Counted from the first letter of the stretch, positions 35,317 to 44,780 are shown. The stretch: DNA of 64,000 nucleotides from Neisseria mucosa (GCA_003028315.1 CP028150.1:1674001-1738000), one strand, 5' to 3'. Notes: generated from the sequence alone by a model not told the origin. Program-made: numbers and translations.

Positions 35317-36231
35317 ATGAAATCCTCCTTTTCCTCCGTTTTCCGTACCGCGCTGACCGTCTCTTCCGTTCTGATCCTCAGTGCGTGTCCAAGCAACACT
35401 TCCCCCGTCAACCCGCCGCGGCACAACACCCAAATCACCCCTCCCCCCAAACCGCAGGCAGTCGTTGCTTTAGCACTCGGCGGCGGCGCATCCAAAGGGT
35501 TTGCCCATATCGGCATCATCAAAGCCCTCAAACAAAACGGCATCCCCGTCAAAATCGTTACCGGTACGTCGGCAGGCGCCATCGTCGGCAGCCTGTATGC
35601 CTCCGGCGCAAGTCCCGACCGTTTGGAATTGGAAGCCGAAATTCTCGGCTCAACCGATTTGGTCGATCTGAGCCTATCCACCAGCGGCTTTATCAAAGGA
35701 CAAAAACTGCAAGACTACATCAACCGCAAAGTCGGCAATCGCCCGATTCAAGACTTCCCGATTAAATTCGCCGCCGTCGCCACCGACTTCGAATCTTCCA
35801 AAGCCGTCGCCTTCAACCGCGGCAATGCCGGACAGGCAGTCCGCGCATCCGCCGCCATCCCCAACGTGTTCCAACCCGTCCTGATCGGCGGCCGTCGATA
35901 CGTTGACGGCGGACTGACCCAGCCCGTACCCGTCAGCGCTGCAAAAAAACAGGGAGCAAACTTCATCATCGCCGTTGATATTTCCGACAGGCCGTCTAAA
36001 AACCTCAAACAAGGCTTTTTCTCCTACCTCGACCAATCCATCAACGTCATGTCGCAATCTGCCCTGCAACATGAATTAAGCCAAGCAAATGTCGTCATCC
36101 ATCCCCAAGTTTTGGACTTAGGCGCGGTCGGCGGCTTCAGCCAAAAACAACGTGCAATCGCCGAGGGGGAGCGTGCCGCGAAAGCCGCTATTCCTGAAAT
36201 ACGGCGCAAACTGGCAGCTTACCGCTACTAA
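35317..36231 (+). CDS. Patatin-like phospholipase lipoprotein (RssA/NTE type)
   Basis: A 304-residue protein with lipobox LILSAC and a patatin fold: oxyanion loop GGGASKGFAHIG, nucleophile serine in GTSAGAIVGS, and catalytic Asp in DGGLTQPVPV. It should hydrolyse acyl esters of phospholipids at the cell envelope. The start MKSSFSSVF is chosen because it begins the signal peptide. It follows a DUS at ten bases, and AGAGG of that DUS is the only Shine-Dalgarno-like match. A minor-dialect DUS remnant (GGCCGTCTAAAA) is read through at about 35990. Confidence 0.85.
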   Translation: MKSSFSSVFRTALTVSSVLILSACPSNTSPVNPPRHNTQITPPPKPQAVVALALGGGASKGFAHIGIIKALKQNGIPVKIVTGTSAGAIVGSLYASGASPDRLELEAEILGSTDLVDLSLSTSGFIKGQKLQDYINRKVGNRPIQDFPIKFAAVATDFESSKAVAFNRGNAGQAVRASAAIPNVFQPVLIGGRRYVDGGLTQPVPVSAAKKQGANFIIAVDISDRPSKNLKQGFFSYLDQSINVMSQSALQHELSQANVVIHPQVLDLGAVGGFSQKQRAIAEGERAAKAAIPEIRRKLAAYRY

Positions 36232-36257
36232 GCCTTTAGTGCTTTATGCAAAGAAAA

Positions 36258-36294
36258 GGTCGTCTGAAAATATAAAACTATTTTTAGACGACCT
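36258..36294. terminator. Decayed inverted DUS pair after the patatin gene
   Basis: The left arm AGGTCGTCTGAAAATA is intact. The right arm TATTTTTAGACGACCT has T for C, so only the left copy would serve for uptake while the hairpin is largely kept. Confidence 0.6.
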
Positions 36295-36300
36295 CTGTTT

Positions 36301-36326
36301 AAGGGAGCTGGCATACTCCCTTTTTT
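36301..36326 (+). terminator. Intrinsic terminator without DUS
   Basis: AAGGGAG pairs with CTCCCTT across an eight-base loop, followed by a run of Ts. A further small hairpin, GGGATACAAGCATCCC, lies at 36374-36389. Confidence 0.6.
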
Positions 36327-36400
36327 CTTACGGGTGCGATCTCTGTTTTAAACCGAAGCTATCAAAGCAAAAGGGATACAAGCATCCCTGTATTTTCAAA

Positions 36401-36442
36401 AAAGGTCGTCTGAAAACCATATAAGCTTTTCAGACGACCTTT
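36401..36442 (-). terminator. Inverted DUS pair after ccsA
   Basis: A 16-bp stem placed 20 bases past the ccsA stop on the complementary strand. Confidence 0.75.
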
Positions 36443-36461
36443 CGATATTGTGCCTTGACGC

Positions 36462-37649
36462 TTACAAGGTGCCGTAAGAGTGCAGGCCGCTCAGGAACAT
36501 GTTGACGCCGATGAAGGCAAAGGCGGTAACGAACAGTCCGATGACTGCCCACCATGCAAGGATTTTGCCGCGCCAGCCGGCGACGAGGCGCAGGTGCAGC
36601 CAGACGGCGTAGTTGAGCCAGACAATGAATGCCCAAGTTTCTTTCGGGTCCCAGCTCCAGTAGCGTCCCCATGCGTCAGCCGCCCACAGTGCGCCGAGGA
36701 TGGTGGCGATGGTGAAGAACAGAAAGCCGACGGCGATGGCTTTGTACATGACTTCTTCGATGACTTGCGAAGGCGGCAGCGATGATTTTTTGCCGGCGTT
36801 TTCGTTTCTCAATGCCCAAAGTTCGGCGATGCCGAGCATGGCGGCGATACAGAACGCGCCGTAGCCGATGAAGTTGGCGGGGACGTGGATTTTCATCCAC
36901 CATGATTGCAGGGCGGGAATCAGGGGTTGGATGGTGTGTGCTTCGCGGGAAAAGCTGTACCAAAGGACGAAGCCGACGACGATCGCCATGAAGCTGAAGA
37001 CGAAGCCGCCGAGTTTTTGTACGGCGAAACGGGTTTCGTAGTAGAGGTACATCAGGGCGGTGATGACGAGGAAGAGGATGAAGACTTCGTAGAGGTTGGA
37101 AACGGGGATGTGTCCTGCGTCAGGGCGCAGGAGGTAGCTTTCGTGCCAGCGCACTAAAAGTCCGGTAAAGCCTGCGACGGCAGACACCCATGCGAATACG
37201 GAACCCATGCCGAGCAGGGTGTTGGTGGCGACATTTTTGCGTTGTGCCAGCACGGCGCCGGTGATGTAGGCGAAGAGTGCGAAGAAGACGAAGGCGCATT
37301 GCCACATAATCGCGGACTGGCTGCTGAGGAAGTATTTGAGCAGGAAGCCGTCGGAATGCGTGATTTCGCCATCGTAGAGCATGACGGCGCCGTATGCGAG
37401 GACGGCACACAAGGGGGCAAACCAGCGCATGGGTTTGAAAAACCAGCCTAAAAAGACGGTTATGCCCGCGCTTGCCCACAAAATCACCATTTCGTAGATG
37501 TCCATGGCGTGCTGAATGCGGGTTTGGGCGAAGAATGCGCCGGCTGCGGTCAAGAGGGCGAATAGGCAGTCAACCGTATTCAGGGACTTGAGGAACGATT
37601 TGTGCGTCAGCAGCTCGTGTTCGGGTAGGGGGTTATGGTTATGCGTCAT
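36462..37649 (-). CDS. ccsA: Cytochrome c maturation protein CcsA/ResC
   Basis: A 395-residue membrane protein of system II cytochrome c biogenesis. It has about eight or nine membrane helices and the tryptophan-rich WWD haem-handling motif WGRYWSWDPKETWAF, with conserved histidines in external loops (for example KIHVPANF). With CcsB/ResB it forms the haem exporter and synthetase that attaches haem to apocytochromes in the periplasm. Its start overlaps the ccsB end by 11 bases, so the pair is co-translated. Cytochrome c4 upstream is a likely client. Confidence 0.92.
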   Translation of the reverse strand: MTHNHNPLPEHELLTHKSFLKSLNTVDCLFALLTAAGAFFAQTRIQHAMDIYEMVILWASAGITVFLGWFFKPMRWFAPLCAVLAYGAVMLYDGEITHSDGFLLKYFLSSQSAIMWQCAFVFFALFAYITGAVLAQRKNVATNTLLGMGSVFAWVSAVAGFTGLLVRWHESYLLRPDAGHIPVSNLYEVFILFLVITALMYLYYETRFAVQKLGGFVFSFMAIVVGFVLWYSFSREAHTIQPLIPALQSWWMKIHVPANFIGYGAFCIAAMLGIAELWALRNENAGKKSSLPPSQVIEEVMYKAIAVGFLFFTIATILGALWAADAWGRYWSWDPKETWAFIVWLNYAVWLHLRLVAGWRGKILAWWAVIGLFVTAFAFIGVNMFLSGLHSYGTL

Positions 37650-39657
37650 GGTTCAAATCTTTCGCCAGTCGTTGCAGGCTTTGTGTATGTTGCGGAAACT
37701 CTTTTTGCAGGTCGCGCTCGTTGCGGCTGGAAGACATGGCAAAGCGGATGTGGTCGTCTGAAAACAGAACCCACGCGCGTTTCTCGCGGATGTAGAACAT
37801 AAATATCGTGCCGAGAACCAGCAAAACAGAGCCTAAATAGACTAAAAATGCACCGGGCGAACGGGTCATTTGCAAGCCGGAGGAGCGGACTTCTTCAAAG
37901 CCGTCCAGTTGTAGGAGCATGGGGGCGGGGTATTCGGTCAGGCCGGTATAGGCGTCCATGCTGTGCAGCAGGAAGCGGTTGCGCGCTTCGTCTTGAGGCC
38001 ATGCGGGCAGCTTGTATTTTTGGATGGTTTCTTCCAATACGGCGTTCATGACGCCGAACAGCATTTCGTAAAAATATCCCTGCATTTTTTCCTGCTGCGC
38101 TTTGGGGATGTTTTTGGTGATAAATTCGTCCAACGCCAAATAGCCGCCTTTCGCAAAAATGCCCAAGGTGTTTTCGGCGGCAAGGGTGAATTGCTCGCGG
38201 ATGTTGTCGGGCGCGTTCAAGGTCGCGTTGCGGATGACGGCTTTGCGTGCGGCTTCGTCTTTCAAGAGTTCGCGCATCGCCATGAAGGTATCGGGTTTGA
38301 AAGTCTTATCGGCAGGAATGCGCAGCCAACGGTATTGCTGTTCCAGACCTGTGCGCGTGCCGGTAATGAAGAAATAATCCTGTTCTTGCTTAACGGGCAG
38401 CATGTAGTTTTTATATTCGACAGCCTGACCCGCTTTGTCGCGGATTCGGTAAACAACGGACGGGCCGATGTTGGTGTATTTTTTGTTTTCTTGAGAGACG
38501 GCGCGCACGTCGTTAATCGCTGATTGCAGGGTTTGCTCTTTTTCAGACGACTTGCTCATGTCTTCCACGTTCATAGACGTGAATTGGTCAAACTCCAGCT
38601 TGTAGGACGTATTGCCGATGTCGAGCGGGAAATCGCGCATAGACGTCGCCCTGAGCGTTACCGGCTCGCGGCTTGGGTTGCCCAAATTCCAGGCTTTGAA
38701 CTTCAAATCGGAGCCGCCGTCGGCAAAGCTCGCTTGATAGATGGTGATGCCGTGCAGCGTCAGCGGATGGTTGACGCGGATGGTGTGTTCGGATTTTTTG
38801 CCGCTTTCCTTGTCGGTAATTTCCAAATCGCTGGCAAAATCACGCGGCATCCCGGTATTGTAAAAGTCGATGTGGAACTTCTTCAGCTTCACTTCAAACG
38901 GCAAATCCTGAACCAGCATCCCGTTGTCGGCATTGAGGAAGACCACGTCTGCACTTTGCCCTTCGGTAATGTTTACATTACCGCGGAACGACAGGTTTGA
39001 CGTACCCAAGACGCTTTCAGGCTTGAAGTCTTTGGCATAGACGGAGTGGTTGTCCGGCACAATTCGTCCGGTCAGCATACCGATTTTCAGCAGCAGGTTG
39101 CTGTCTATCAAGCCGCCTAAACAAATCACAATCAGCGCGGCATGGGCAAAAATATAGCCCCATTTGTTCATCGCGCCTTTTTTGGCGGCAACCAAAACCG
39201 ATCCGTCTTCGCGCGTTACGGTTTTGCAGCTGAAACCTTGTACTTCGAGATAACGCCGGGCAATTTCAGACGACATCTTGCCTTCCAACACAGTCGAATG
39301 GCGCATCGCCGCTAATGATTTTTCTTTGGCGTTTTCACGGAACGATTTGATTTCGCGGAGAAAAGGCGGAACATTGCGAATCAGGCACAAGCTGGTCGAT
39401 ATCACCAAAAACATCATGATGACTACAAACCAAGCGGACGCATAAACATCGTACAAGCCTAAAAAGTTGAAAATCTGCGACCAAAATGGACCGAATTTCA
39501 CAACATAATTGACCTGCGGCTGGTTTTGCTGCAACACCGTCCCGATAACCGAAGCGACACCCAAAAGACTGAGCAAGGCAACGGCAAAACGCATGGAGCT
39601 TAAAAAAGCGAACCAAGGTTTGCGGATAAGGGGGACGGATGAAGGGGATTTGCTCAT
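37639..39657 (-). CDS. ccsB: Cytochrome c maturation protein CcsB/ResB
   Basis: A 672-residue ResB-family protein with three N-terminal helices (FAVALLSLLGVASVIGTVLQ, ASAWFVVIMMFLVISTSLCLI, IFAHAALIVICLGGLIDSNLLL), a large periplasmic domain and a final helix (GAFLVYLGSVLLVLGTIFMFYI). It partners CcsA in system II haem delivery. The start MSKSPSSV is taken because the upstream 23 residues are not family-like. A partial reversed DUS near 38540-38551 is read as KSSEK. Confidence 0.92.
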   Translation of the reverse strand: MSKSPSSVPLIRKPWFAFLSSMRFAVALLSLLGVASVIGTVLQQNQPQVNYVVKFGPFWSQIFNFLGLYDVYASAWFVVIMMFLVISTSLCLIRNVPPFLREIKSFRENAKEKSLAAMRHSTVLEGKMSSEIARRYLEVQGFSCKTVTREDGSVLVAAKKGAMNKWGYIFAHAALIVICLGGLIDSNLLLKIGMLTGRIVPDNHSVYAKDFKPESVLGTSNLSFRGNVNITEGQSADVVFLNADNGMLVQDLPFEVKLKKFHIDFYNTGMPRDFASDLEITDKESGKKSEHTIRVNHPLTLHGITIYQASFADGGSDLKFKAWNLGNPSREPVTLRATSMRDFPLDIGNTSYKLEFDQFTSMNVEDMSKSSEKEQTLQSAINDVRAVSQENKKYTNIGPSVVYRIRDKAGQAVEYKNYMLPVKQEQDYFFITGTRTGLEQQYRWLRIPADKTFKPDTFMAMRELLKDEAARKAVIRNATLNAPDNIREQFTLAAENTLGIFAKGGYLALDEFITKNIPKAQQEKMQGYFYEMLFGVMNAVLEETIQKYKLPAWPQDEARNRFLLHSMDAYTGLTEYPAPMLLQLDGFEEVRSSGLQMTRSPGAFLVYLGSVLLVLGTIFMFYIREKRAWVLFSDDHIRFAMSSSRNERDLQKEFPQHTQSLQRLAKDLNHDA

Positions 39658-39811
39658 AGCGGTTTGATTTGATAAAGAATACGGGGATGGTCGGGATTCG
39701 GAAGAGACCCGATTATCGAACGGCACGAAAAATAGACATGATGGGGCAAAAAGCCAAAGGCTGCCATTTGAAAATACTTATTGCCTCAAAAGCGGCGGCA
39801 TACCATCGCAC

Positions 39812-39861
39812 AAGGTCGTCTGAAAACAACCGCCCGAGGGCAAGCGTTTTCAGACGACCTT
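39812..39861. terminator. Inverted DUS pair between cytochrome c4 and ccsB
   Basis: A 16-bp stem with an 18-base loop, 40 bases past the cytochrome c4 stop on the complementary strand, so it would end the c4 transcript ahead of ccsB. Confidence 0.65.
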
Positions 39862-39900
39862 GATATTCACATCATCCGCAAACAGACGGATTGATAGGAA

Positions 39901-40527
39901 TCAATGCAGACCTTGGATGAAGTTGGAAACCGCATTCAACTCTTCTTCGGTCAGGCGTTTGGCAATATCTTCCATAATCGCGTTTTTGCGTTGTCCGGAT
40001 TTATAAGCCTTCATTTGATCGACCACATAAGACATATGTTGGCCGCCTAAGCGCGGATATGCGCCGATTTCGGTACCGCCGCCCGGAATACCCGCGCCGC
40101 TGGGGCCGTGGCAGGACATACAGGCAGGAACCTTTTTATCCACCAAACCGCCGCGGTAGATTTTGCCGCCCAAAACAGGATCATTTTGTTTCGGGTTAGC
40201 CTCGCCGGATTTGGCCTGTTGTTTGGCATAGAATGCGGATACATTCAGGATGTCTTGCTCGGACAGGTTCATCACCATAGGTTTCATCACAGCGGCGGAA
40301 CCGTTTGTACGTTTGCCTTCTTTAATGTCCAAGGTTTGACGGTAGATATAGGCACTGTGTTGCGCGGCGAGCTTTGGATACATGGCGATGCCGCTGTTGC
40401 CGTCCGCCGCATGACATGCCGCACAAATAGTAGTAGCCACTTCTTTGCCTTTTGCAATATCCGCTTTCGGGGCAGCGACAGCCGCGCCGGCAGCCAAAAC
40501 CAAGGCCGCTAAAGTCAATCGTTTCAT
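39901..40527 (-). CDS. Dihaem cytochrome c4
   Basis: A 208-residue exported protein made of two cytochrome c domains, each with its haem site: CAACH and CMSCH. The signal peptide is LTLAALVLAAGAAVAAP. The methionine axial-ligand segments are likely VMKPMVMNLSEQD and the C-terminal domain equivalent. Cytochrome c4 shuttles electrons from the bc1 complex to the cbb3 oxidase in Neisseria. It lies upstream of ccsB-ccsA, the haem attachment machinery. The start MKRLTLAAL is chosen for its signal peptide and the AGGAGCACTCC upstream. Confidence 0.92.
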   Translation of the reverse strand: MKRLTLAALVLAAGAAVAAPKADIAKGKEVATTICAACHAADGNSGIAMYPKLAAQHSAYIYRQTLDIKEGKRTNGSAAVMKPMVMNLSEQDILNVSAFYAKQQAKSGEANPKQNDPVLGGKIYRGGLVDKKVPACMSCHGPSGAGIPGGGTEIGAYPRLGGQHMSYVVDQMKAYKSGQRKNAIMEDIAKRLTEEELNAVSNFIQGLH

Positions 40528-40727
40528 GGAGTGCTCCTGATTACAGCATTGCATACCGCGACAATGCCTTTTTTATACTCAAAACGCCGGATAAATTTTA
40601 CCCGATAAAAACCGATAATTCTATAAACGTGCTATTCTATACTAGATTTACATTAAATTACTACCATGTTTCGCAACATGGACACGGCAAATTCCGCCAC
40701 TCCGTCTCAGGGAACAAGGAAATACGG

Positions 40728-41381
40728 ATGAACCTCTTTCAGAACGCCAAATTCTTCACCACCGTCAACCATCTCAAAGACCTGCCCGACACACCCGCAG
40801 AAATCGCATTTGTCGGGCGCAGTAACGCAGGCAAATCCAGTGCGATCAATACCCTGACCAACCATGTCCGGCTCGCTTACGTTTCCAAAACGCCGGGACG
40901 GACCCAACACATCAATTTCTTCGAATTGAGCAACGGCAGCTTCATGGTCGATTTGCCAGGCTACGGCTATGCACAAGTTCCCGAAGCCATCCGTACGCAT
41001 TGGGTCAAACTCTTGGGCGACTACCTTCAACAACGGCGCCAGCTCATCGGCTTGGTGTTGATTATGGATGCGCGTCACCCATTGAAAGAGCTGGATTTGC
41101 GGATGCTGGACTTTTTCCACATCACCGGCCGCCCTGTGCATATTTTGTTGTCGAAAGCCGACAAGCTGTCGAAAAACGAGCAAATCAAAACTTTAGGCGC
41201 AGTCAAAAAATCGCTCAAACCCTATATGACCCGTCAACGCATCAGCGTACAACTGTTTTCCAGCCTTAAAAAGCAAGGCATAGAAGAAGTCAACCAAGTC
41301 GTCGGAGAATGGTTTGCTACACATCAAGAAGAAATGGACAACTTGAATATCGGAAATCCGGAAAATTCCGAGTCATTGTAA
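40728..41381 (+). CDS. engB: Ribosome biogenesis GTPase EngB/YsxC
   Basis: A 217-residue TRAFAC GTPase needed for 50S assembly. G1 is GRSNAGKSSA, G3 is DLPGYG and G4 is LSKADKL, with the family-typical TPGRTQHINFF in switch I. The start MNLFQNAKFF is preferred over a long upstream in-frame extension with no similarity to the family; AAGGAAATACGG lies just ahead. It diverges from the cytochrome c4 gene. Confidence 0.95.
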   Translation: MNLFQNAKFFTTVNHLKDLPDTPAEIAFVGRSNAGKSSAINTLTNHVRLAYVSKTPGRTQHINFFELSNGSFMVDLPGYGYAQVPEAIRTHWVKLLGDYLQQRRQLIGLVLIMDARHPLKELDLRMLDFFHITGRPVHILLSKADKLSKNEQIKTLGAVKKSLKPYMTRQRISVQLFSSLKKQGIEEVNQVVGEWFATHQEEMDNLNIGNPENSESL

Positions 41382-41447
41382 TCGGTCGTAGTATAGTCTG
41401 CATTGACGGGACGCAAATCCGTACTGTTCCTGTTGTATTTAACACGA

Positions 41448-41489
41448 AAGGTCGTCTGAAAACGCTTGGTAGTGATTCAGACGACCTTT
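41448..41489. terminator. Inverted DUS pair after engB
   Basis: A 14-bp DUS stem with a 14-base loop between convergent engB and exbD. Confidence 0.7.
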
Positions 41490-41569
41490 ATCACTTCCCC
41501 AGCCTACCACCTGCCCGATGCTTACCTTGTTGAGGAAGATAGCAAAGCAAAGAGTGGCAACCCATTATA

Positions 41570-41612
41570 AAAAGGTCGTCTGAAAAGCCTTTAGCCTTTC
41601 AGACGACCTTTT
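41570..41612 (-). terminator. Inverted DUS pair after exbD
   Basis: AAAAGGTCGTCTGAAA and its complement are separated by 11 bases, 15 bases past the exbD stop. Confidence 0.75.
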
Positions 41613-41626
41613 ATCTGCTGATAATC

Positions 41627-42064
41627 CTATTGCGCCTTAGTTTCAGTTACAAAGCCGATTTTACTGATACCGGCTTCACGCGCAGCTTCGAGTGCCTTAT
41701 TGACGTATTCGTACTCGACTGCTTTATCAGCCGCAATTGCTACGATCGTATCCGCATTTTCCTGCTTCTCGGTTTTCAAACGTGAAATCACCGTATCAAT
41801 ATCGACTTTAGTCACAGAATCACCACCGACATAGTAGCTGCCGTTGGCATCTATCGTCAGTCGCAGCGGGTCTTTAGGCTGCTTTTCCTTCTGCTTTGCC
41901 GCTTTTTCCGAAGCGGTCGGCAATTCCAAAGGAATCGAGTGGGTCAATACGGGCATGGTGATCATGAAAACGATCAACAACACCAGCATAACATCGACCA
42001 AAGGCGTAACGTTGATGTCCGACATCGGCGCGTCATCGCCGGAATTCATTGAGCCGAATGCCAT
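41627..42064 (-). CDS. exbD: Biopolymer transport protein ExbD
   Basis: A 145-residue inner-membrane protein with a single helix carrying the proton-channel aspartate (TPLVDVMLVLLIVFMITMPV) and a periplasmic domain. With ExbB it couples the proton gradient to TonB. It follows exbB by three bases and is the last gene of tonB-exbB-exbD. Confidence 0.95.
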   Translation of the reverse strand: MAFGSMNSGDDAPMSDINVTPLVDVMLVLLIVFMITMPVLTHSIPLELPTASEKAAKQKEKQPKDPLRLTIDANGSYYVGGDSVTKVDIDTVISRLKTEKQENADTIVAIAADKAVEYEYVNKALEAAREAGISKIGFVTETKAQ

Positions 42065-42067
42065 AAT

Positions 42068-42727
42068 TTAGTCCTTTTGATTCAACAGGCGGACGTGTAA
42101 ATCGTGTGCGAAAGCGTCCATATCTTGAGAGAGGGTTTTCTTACCGCGGTTAAGGAAGTTGTACGCCAAAACAGCAGGAATGGCGACAAACAAACCGGCA
42201 GCAGTAGATACCAACGCCTCACCAATCGGACCGGCAACGGCAGCAATACTCATTTGTCCGCTTTGACCGATATTGATTAAAGCATGGTAAATTCCCCAAA
42301 CCGTACCGAATAAGCCGATAAATGGAGCGGTTGCACCAATGGATGCCAAAGCAGTCATACCGTAGTCAAACTGGCGCATGGCTTGCTCCATACTGTTTCG
42401 GATTTGAATGACGAGGTATTCGTTCAAAGGCAGTTCGGTAGTAAGTGTTTTCGCATTGCTTTGACGATAGCTTTGGTAGGCACGCAGGGATTCGTCCGCC
42501 ACACGGCTCATCGGTGAATCGATGCTTTTCACTTTTTGTACTGCTTCCGACAGCGTAAAAGCATTTAGCATTTGCGTTTTTACTTCAGCATTGGCACTTT
42601 TGGCTTTTTTCAGTTTGATAGTGCGCAGGATAATCAGGCACCAAGTAACAATGCTCATCACCAGCATCAGTACGAATACACTAATCAGGACGAAATCGCC
42701 TGACTCAAACACTAATTTCAAATCCAT
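42068..42727 (-). CDS. exbB: Biopolymer transport protein ExbB
   Basis: A 219-residue inner-membrane protein with three helices (VLISVFVLMLVMSIVTWCLII, then LASIGATAPFIGLFGTVWGI and ALVSTAAGLFVAIPAVLAYN), the MotA/TolQ/ExbB fold that forms the stator pentamer around ExbD. It sits between tonB and exbD. The intergenic gap to tonB is 69 bases and has no uptake sequence. Confidence 0.95.
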   Translation of the reverse strand: MDLKLVFESGDFVLISVFVLMLVMSIVTWCLIILRTIKLKKAKSANAEVKTQMLNAFTLSEAVQKVKSIDSPMSRVADESLRAYQSYRQSNAKTLTTELPLNEYLVIQIRNSMEQAMRQFDYGMTALASIGATAPFIGLFGTVWGIYHALINIGQSGQMSIAAVAGPIGEALVSTAAGLFVAIPAVLAYNFLNRGKKTLSQDMDAFAHDLHVRLLNQKD

Positions 42728-42796
42728 AATTTTTCCAGATTAAAAATAAAATTAAAAAATTTCTTTTTTGTCAAAATACAGGTAATTCGCGTTCAT

Positions 42797-43726
42797 TTAC
42801 TGAAGTTGGAAATTAATTTTACCCCGGTATTCTGTCAAACGGTTTGTAGGGTATCTGCTGCCGGCGGCAGTAGCTGCCTTCCTTGCTGCATTATCCAAAC
42901 GTTGGAATCCGCTACTTTTAGTTACGGTAACTTTTACAACCTTACCACCGGGCTGAACAAGAATAGATAAATGAACTACTCCTTCCTCCCCATTTTCTAG
43001 AGAGAGGGGCGGGTAAGCCGGTGTAGGCAGGAAACCTTTATCTACGACAGCAGGAGGGCCACCGCTTCCACCTCCTGCACCTCCGCCGCTACCGGTACCT
43101 GATCCATGCTCACCTTTGGCACCGCCACTGCCTGATCCACTGCCCTCACCGCGTCCGCTGCCGGTACCTTTCGTACCGCCACCACTTCCTTTACCCTCAC
43201 CGTGAAGGGCCTTACCTTCTCCACTGCCTTTTCCGTTTTCCGCAGTATTCGGACCGGTTTTAGTACCGGTGTATTCCGAAGCTTGAGGTGCAGGCTTGGA
43301 TTCTGTTTTAGGTTCAGGCTTAGGCTCTGGGCGTGGCTCCGGTTTAGGCTCAGGTTTGGGTTCCGGCTTAGGTTCAGGTTTCGGTTTTTCAACCGGCTTC
43401 GGCTTCTCTTTAGGCTGCTGGATATCAGCATCCTCTTTTTTCGTCACCACCGGCTTGATAACAGGCTTTGTAGGCTCAACCGGCTTGGGTTTCGGTTTTG
43501 GCTTTTCAGGCTCAGGGATCTTTTCCGGAGCCGCCGGCGCACCTTCGCCCTCAGGACTACCGTCTCCACCACCATCGCCGCCCAAATCTGCCAAATCGAC
43601 AAACTCAATATTCATCATTTCCGGCACAGGCGGCTTGTGTGCCTGCCATAACAACGCGACCAAACCCGCGTGGATCAAAACCACCGAGATGACGACAGAA
43701 GGAGTTAAAATTCGTTCTTTATTCAT
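42797..43726 (-). CDS. tonB: Energy transducer TonB
   Basis: A 309-residue TonB: an N-terminal anchor helix (VVISVVLIHAGLVALLWQAH), a very long Pro/Lys/Glu spacer (EKPKPKPKPVEPTKP, and EPKPEPKPEPRPEPKPEPK repeats), a glycine/serine-rich segment (~residues 155-220), and a C-terminal domain (YPPLSLENGEEGVVHLSILVQPGG). The extra Gly-Ser stretch makes the spacer longer than in E. coli. The repeats at the DNA level (GGTTCAGG-type hexamers around 43310-43385) may vary in number. The start MNKERILTP is chosen over ATG two codons upstream. The operon follows a strong Fur box. Confidence 0.95.
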   Translation of the reverse strand: MNKERILTPSVVISVVLIHAGLVALLWQAHKPPVPEMMNIEFVDLADLGGDGGGDGSPEGEGAPAAPEKIPEPEKPKPKPKPVEPTKPVIKPVVTKKEDADIQQPKEKPKPVEKPKPEPKPEPKPEPKPEPRPEPKPEPKTESKPAPQASEYTGTKTGPNTAENGKGSGEGKALHGEGKGSGGGTKGTGSGRGEGSGSGSGGAKGEHGSGTGSGGGAGGGSGGPPAVVDKGFLPTPAYPPLSLENGEEGVVHLSILVQPGGKVVKVTVTKSSGFQRLDNAARKAATAAGSRYPTNRLTEYRGKINFQLQ

Positions 43727-44220
43727 AATCAACGCATGATAATAGCAACAATTTGTGTTTGCAACCCATTTTTACATTTGTTTTTTAGTGAATATCCATT
43801 TAAAAATATTTCCTCATTTTAATATCATACGCATGATTTTTTGATATTGCTATTCATTATCATAGCAGGCAAAAGAAAAAGAGGACTTAATGCCTCAGTT
43901 GATTGGATTAGAATGTATTTAATGAAAAAAGTTCATCATCTAACCAGATTACGAACAAAAAAATCACAATAACGAAACAAATTTAATGATATACAAATAT
44001 ATCTGCTTGCGGCTTATTTTTTTTCAGGCTTATTTTAGTCACTACAAACAGGAAACCCATGGAAATGGAAAGAAAATTTTTTACCTAGATTGGGTGATAA
44101 GCTGCCTGAAATAAAAACCTTACCTGTTCAAAATGTTACAATCATCAGAATAAATCAAATGTCTCCATCTTCGCCTAAGACGCAAACACCTATTGATAAC
44201 TTAAATTTCATAAAATCGTA
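43727..44220. other. AT-rich region between tonB and nsrR
   Basis: Besides the Fur box, it holds no recognised gene. A 65-codon frame at 44090-44287 overlaps the nsrR end, lacks a clear ribosome-binding site and looks random. Confidence 0.45.
43843..43861 (-). promoter_or_regulatory. Fur box of the tonB operon
   Basis: GATATTGCTATTCATTATC matches the 19-base consensus GATAATGATAATCATTATC at 16 positions. It lies about 120 bases upstream of the tonB start in an AT-rich region. Confidence 0.75.
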
Positions 44221-44685
44221 TCATGCCGACTTATTACTCATTTTTTCTACAAAAATTTCAATTCTCGGCTCATACAACAAATCATAAGTCGGCTTGTTAA
44301 GCAAATCCTGCAAAGTAAACCCGTCCAAATGTGCAAAGAAAGCCTTAATCGCTCCGCCCAAAATACCGGCAAGACGGCAGGATGGCGTAATCAGACATTC
44401 ATTGTTTTCTCCCATGCATTCGACAATCTGCATGGGTTCAAGATGGCGCACGACCGCGCCGACATTGATTTTATCGGGTGTGTCGGCAAGACGTAGTCCG
44501 CCTCCTTTACCTCTTATACTGGTCAGAAATCCGCCTTTGACAAGCGCGGTAACGACTTTCATCAAATGACTTTTGGAGATGTTATAGGCTTCGGCAATGG
44601 TTCCGATATTGACTAACGAATCGTCGTTTATGGCCGCATAAATCAATACCCGCAGACCATAATCCGTATGTTGCGTCAGATACAT
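44221..44685 (-). CDS. nsrR: Nitric-oxide-sensing repressor NsrR (Rrf2 family)
   Basis: A 154-residue Rrf2 regulator. The helix-turn-helix occupies the N-terminal half (AEAYNISKSHLMKVVTALVKGGFL) with the wing GKGGGLRLA. Three cysteines at 90, 97 and 103 (VECMGENNECLITPSC) are placed as in NsrR Fe-S cluster ligands; NO destroys the cluster and relieves repression. Its Neisseria targets include norB, aniA, dnrN and nnrS. The latter, and a hemerythrin gene, lie immediately downstream and are transcribed away from it. Confidence 0.92.
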   Translation of the reverse strand: MYLTQHTDYGLRVLIYAAINDDSLVNIGTIAEAYNISKSHLMKVVTALVKGGFLTSIRGKGGGLRLADTPDKINVGAVVRHLEPMQIVECMGENNECLITPSCRLAGILGGAIKAFFAHLDGFTLQDLLNKPTYDLLYEPRIEIFVEKMSNKSA

Positions 44686-44780
44686 GGTTTTCTCTGTTTG
44701 AATATATTATTTTTGGAACGGCGGCAGTGTGTCCTAAGGAGAACTGTCGCCGTTATGTGTTTGACTTTATATATGATTAA

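Noticed and set aside
36152..36424. 90-codon frame overlapping the patatin gene end
   Set aside because: Most of it is the other frame of the patatin gene plus DUS and terminator sequence.
44090..44287. 65-codon frame between tonB and nsrR
   Set aside because: It overlaps the nsrR 3' end on the other strand, has no ribosome-binding site and no recognisable feature.
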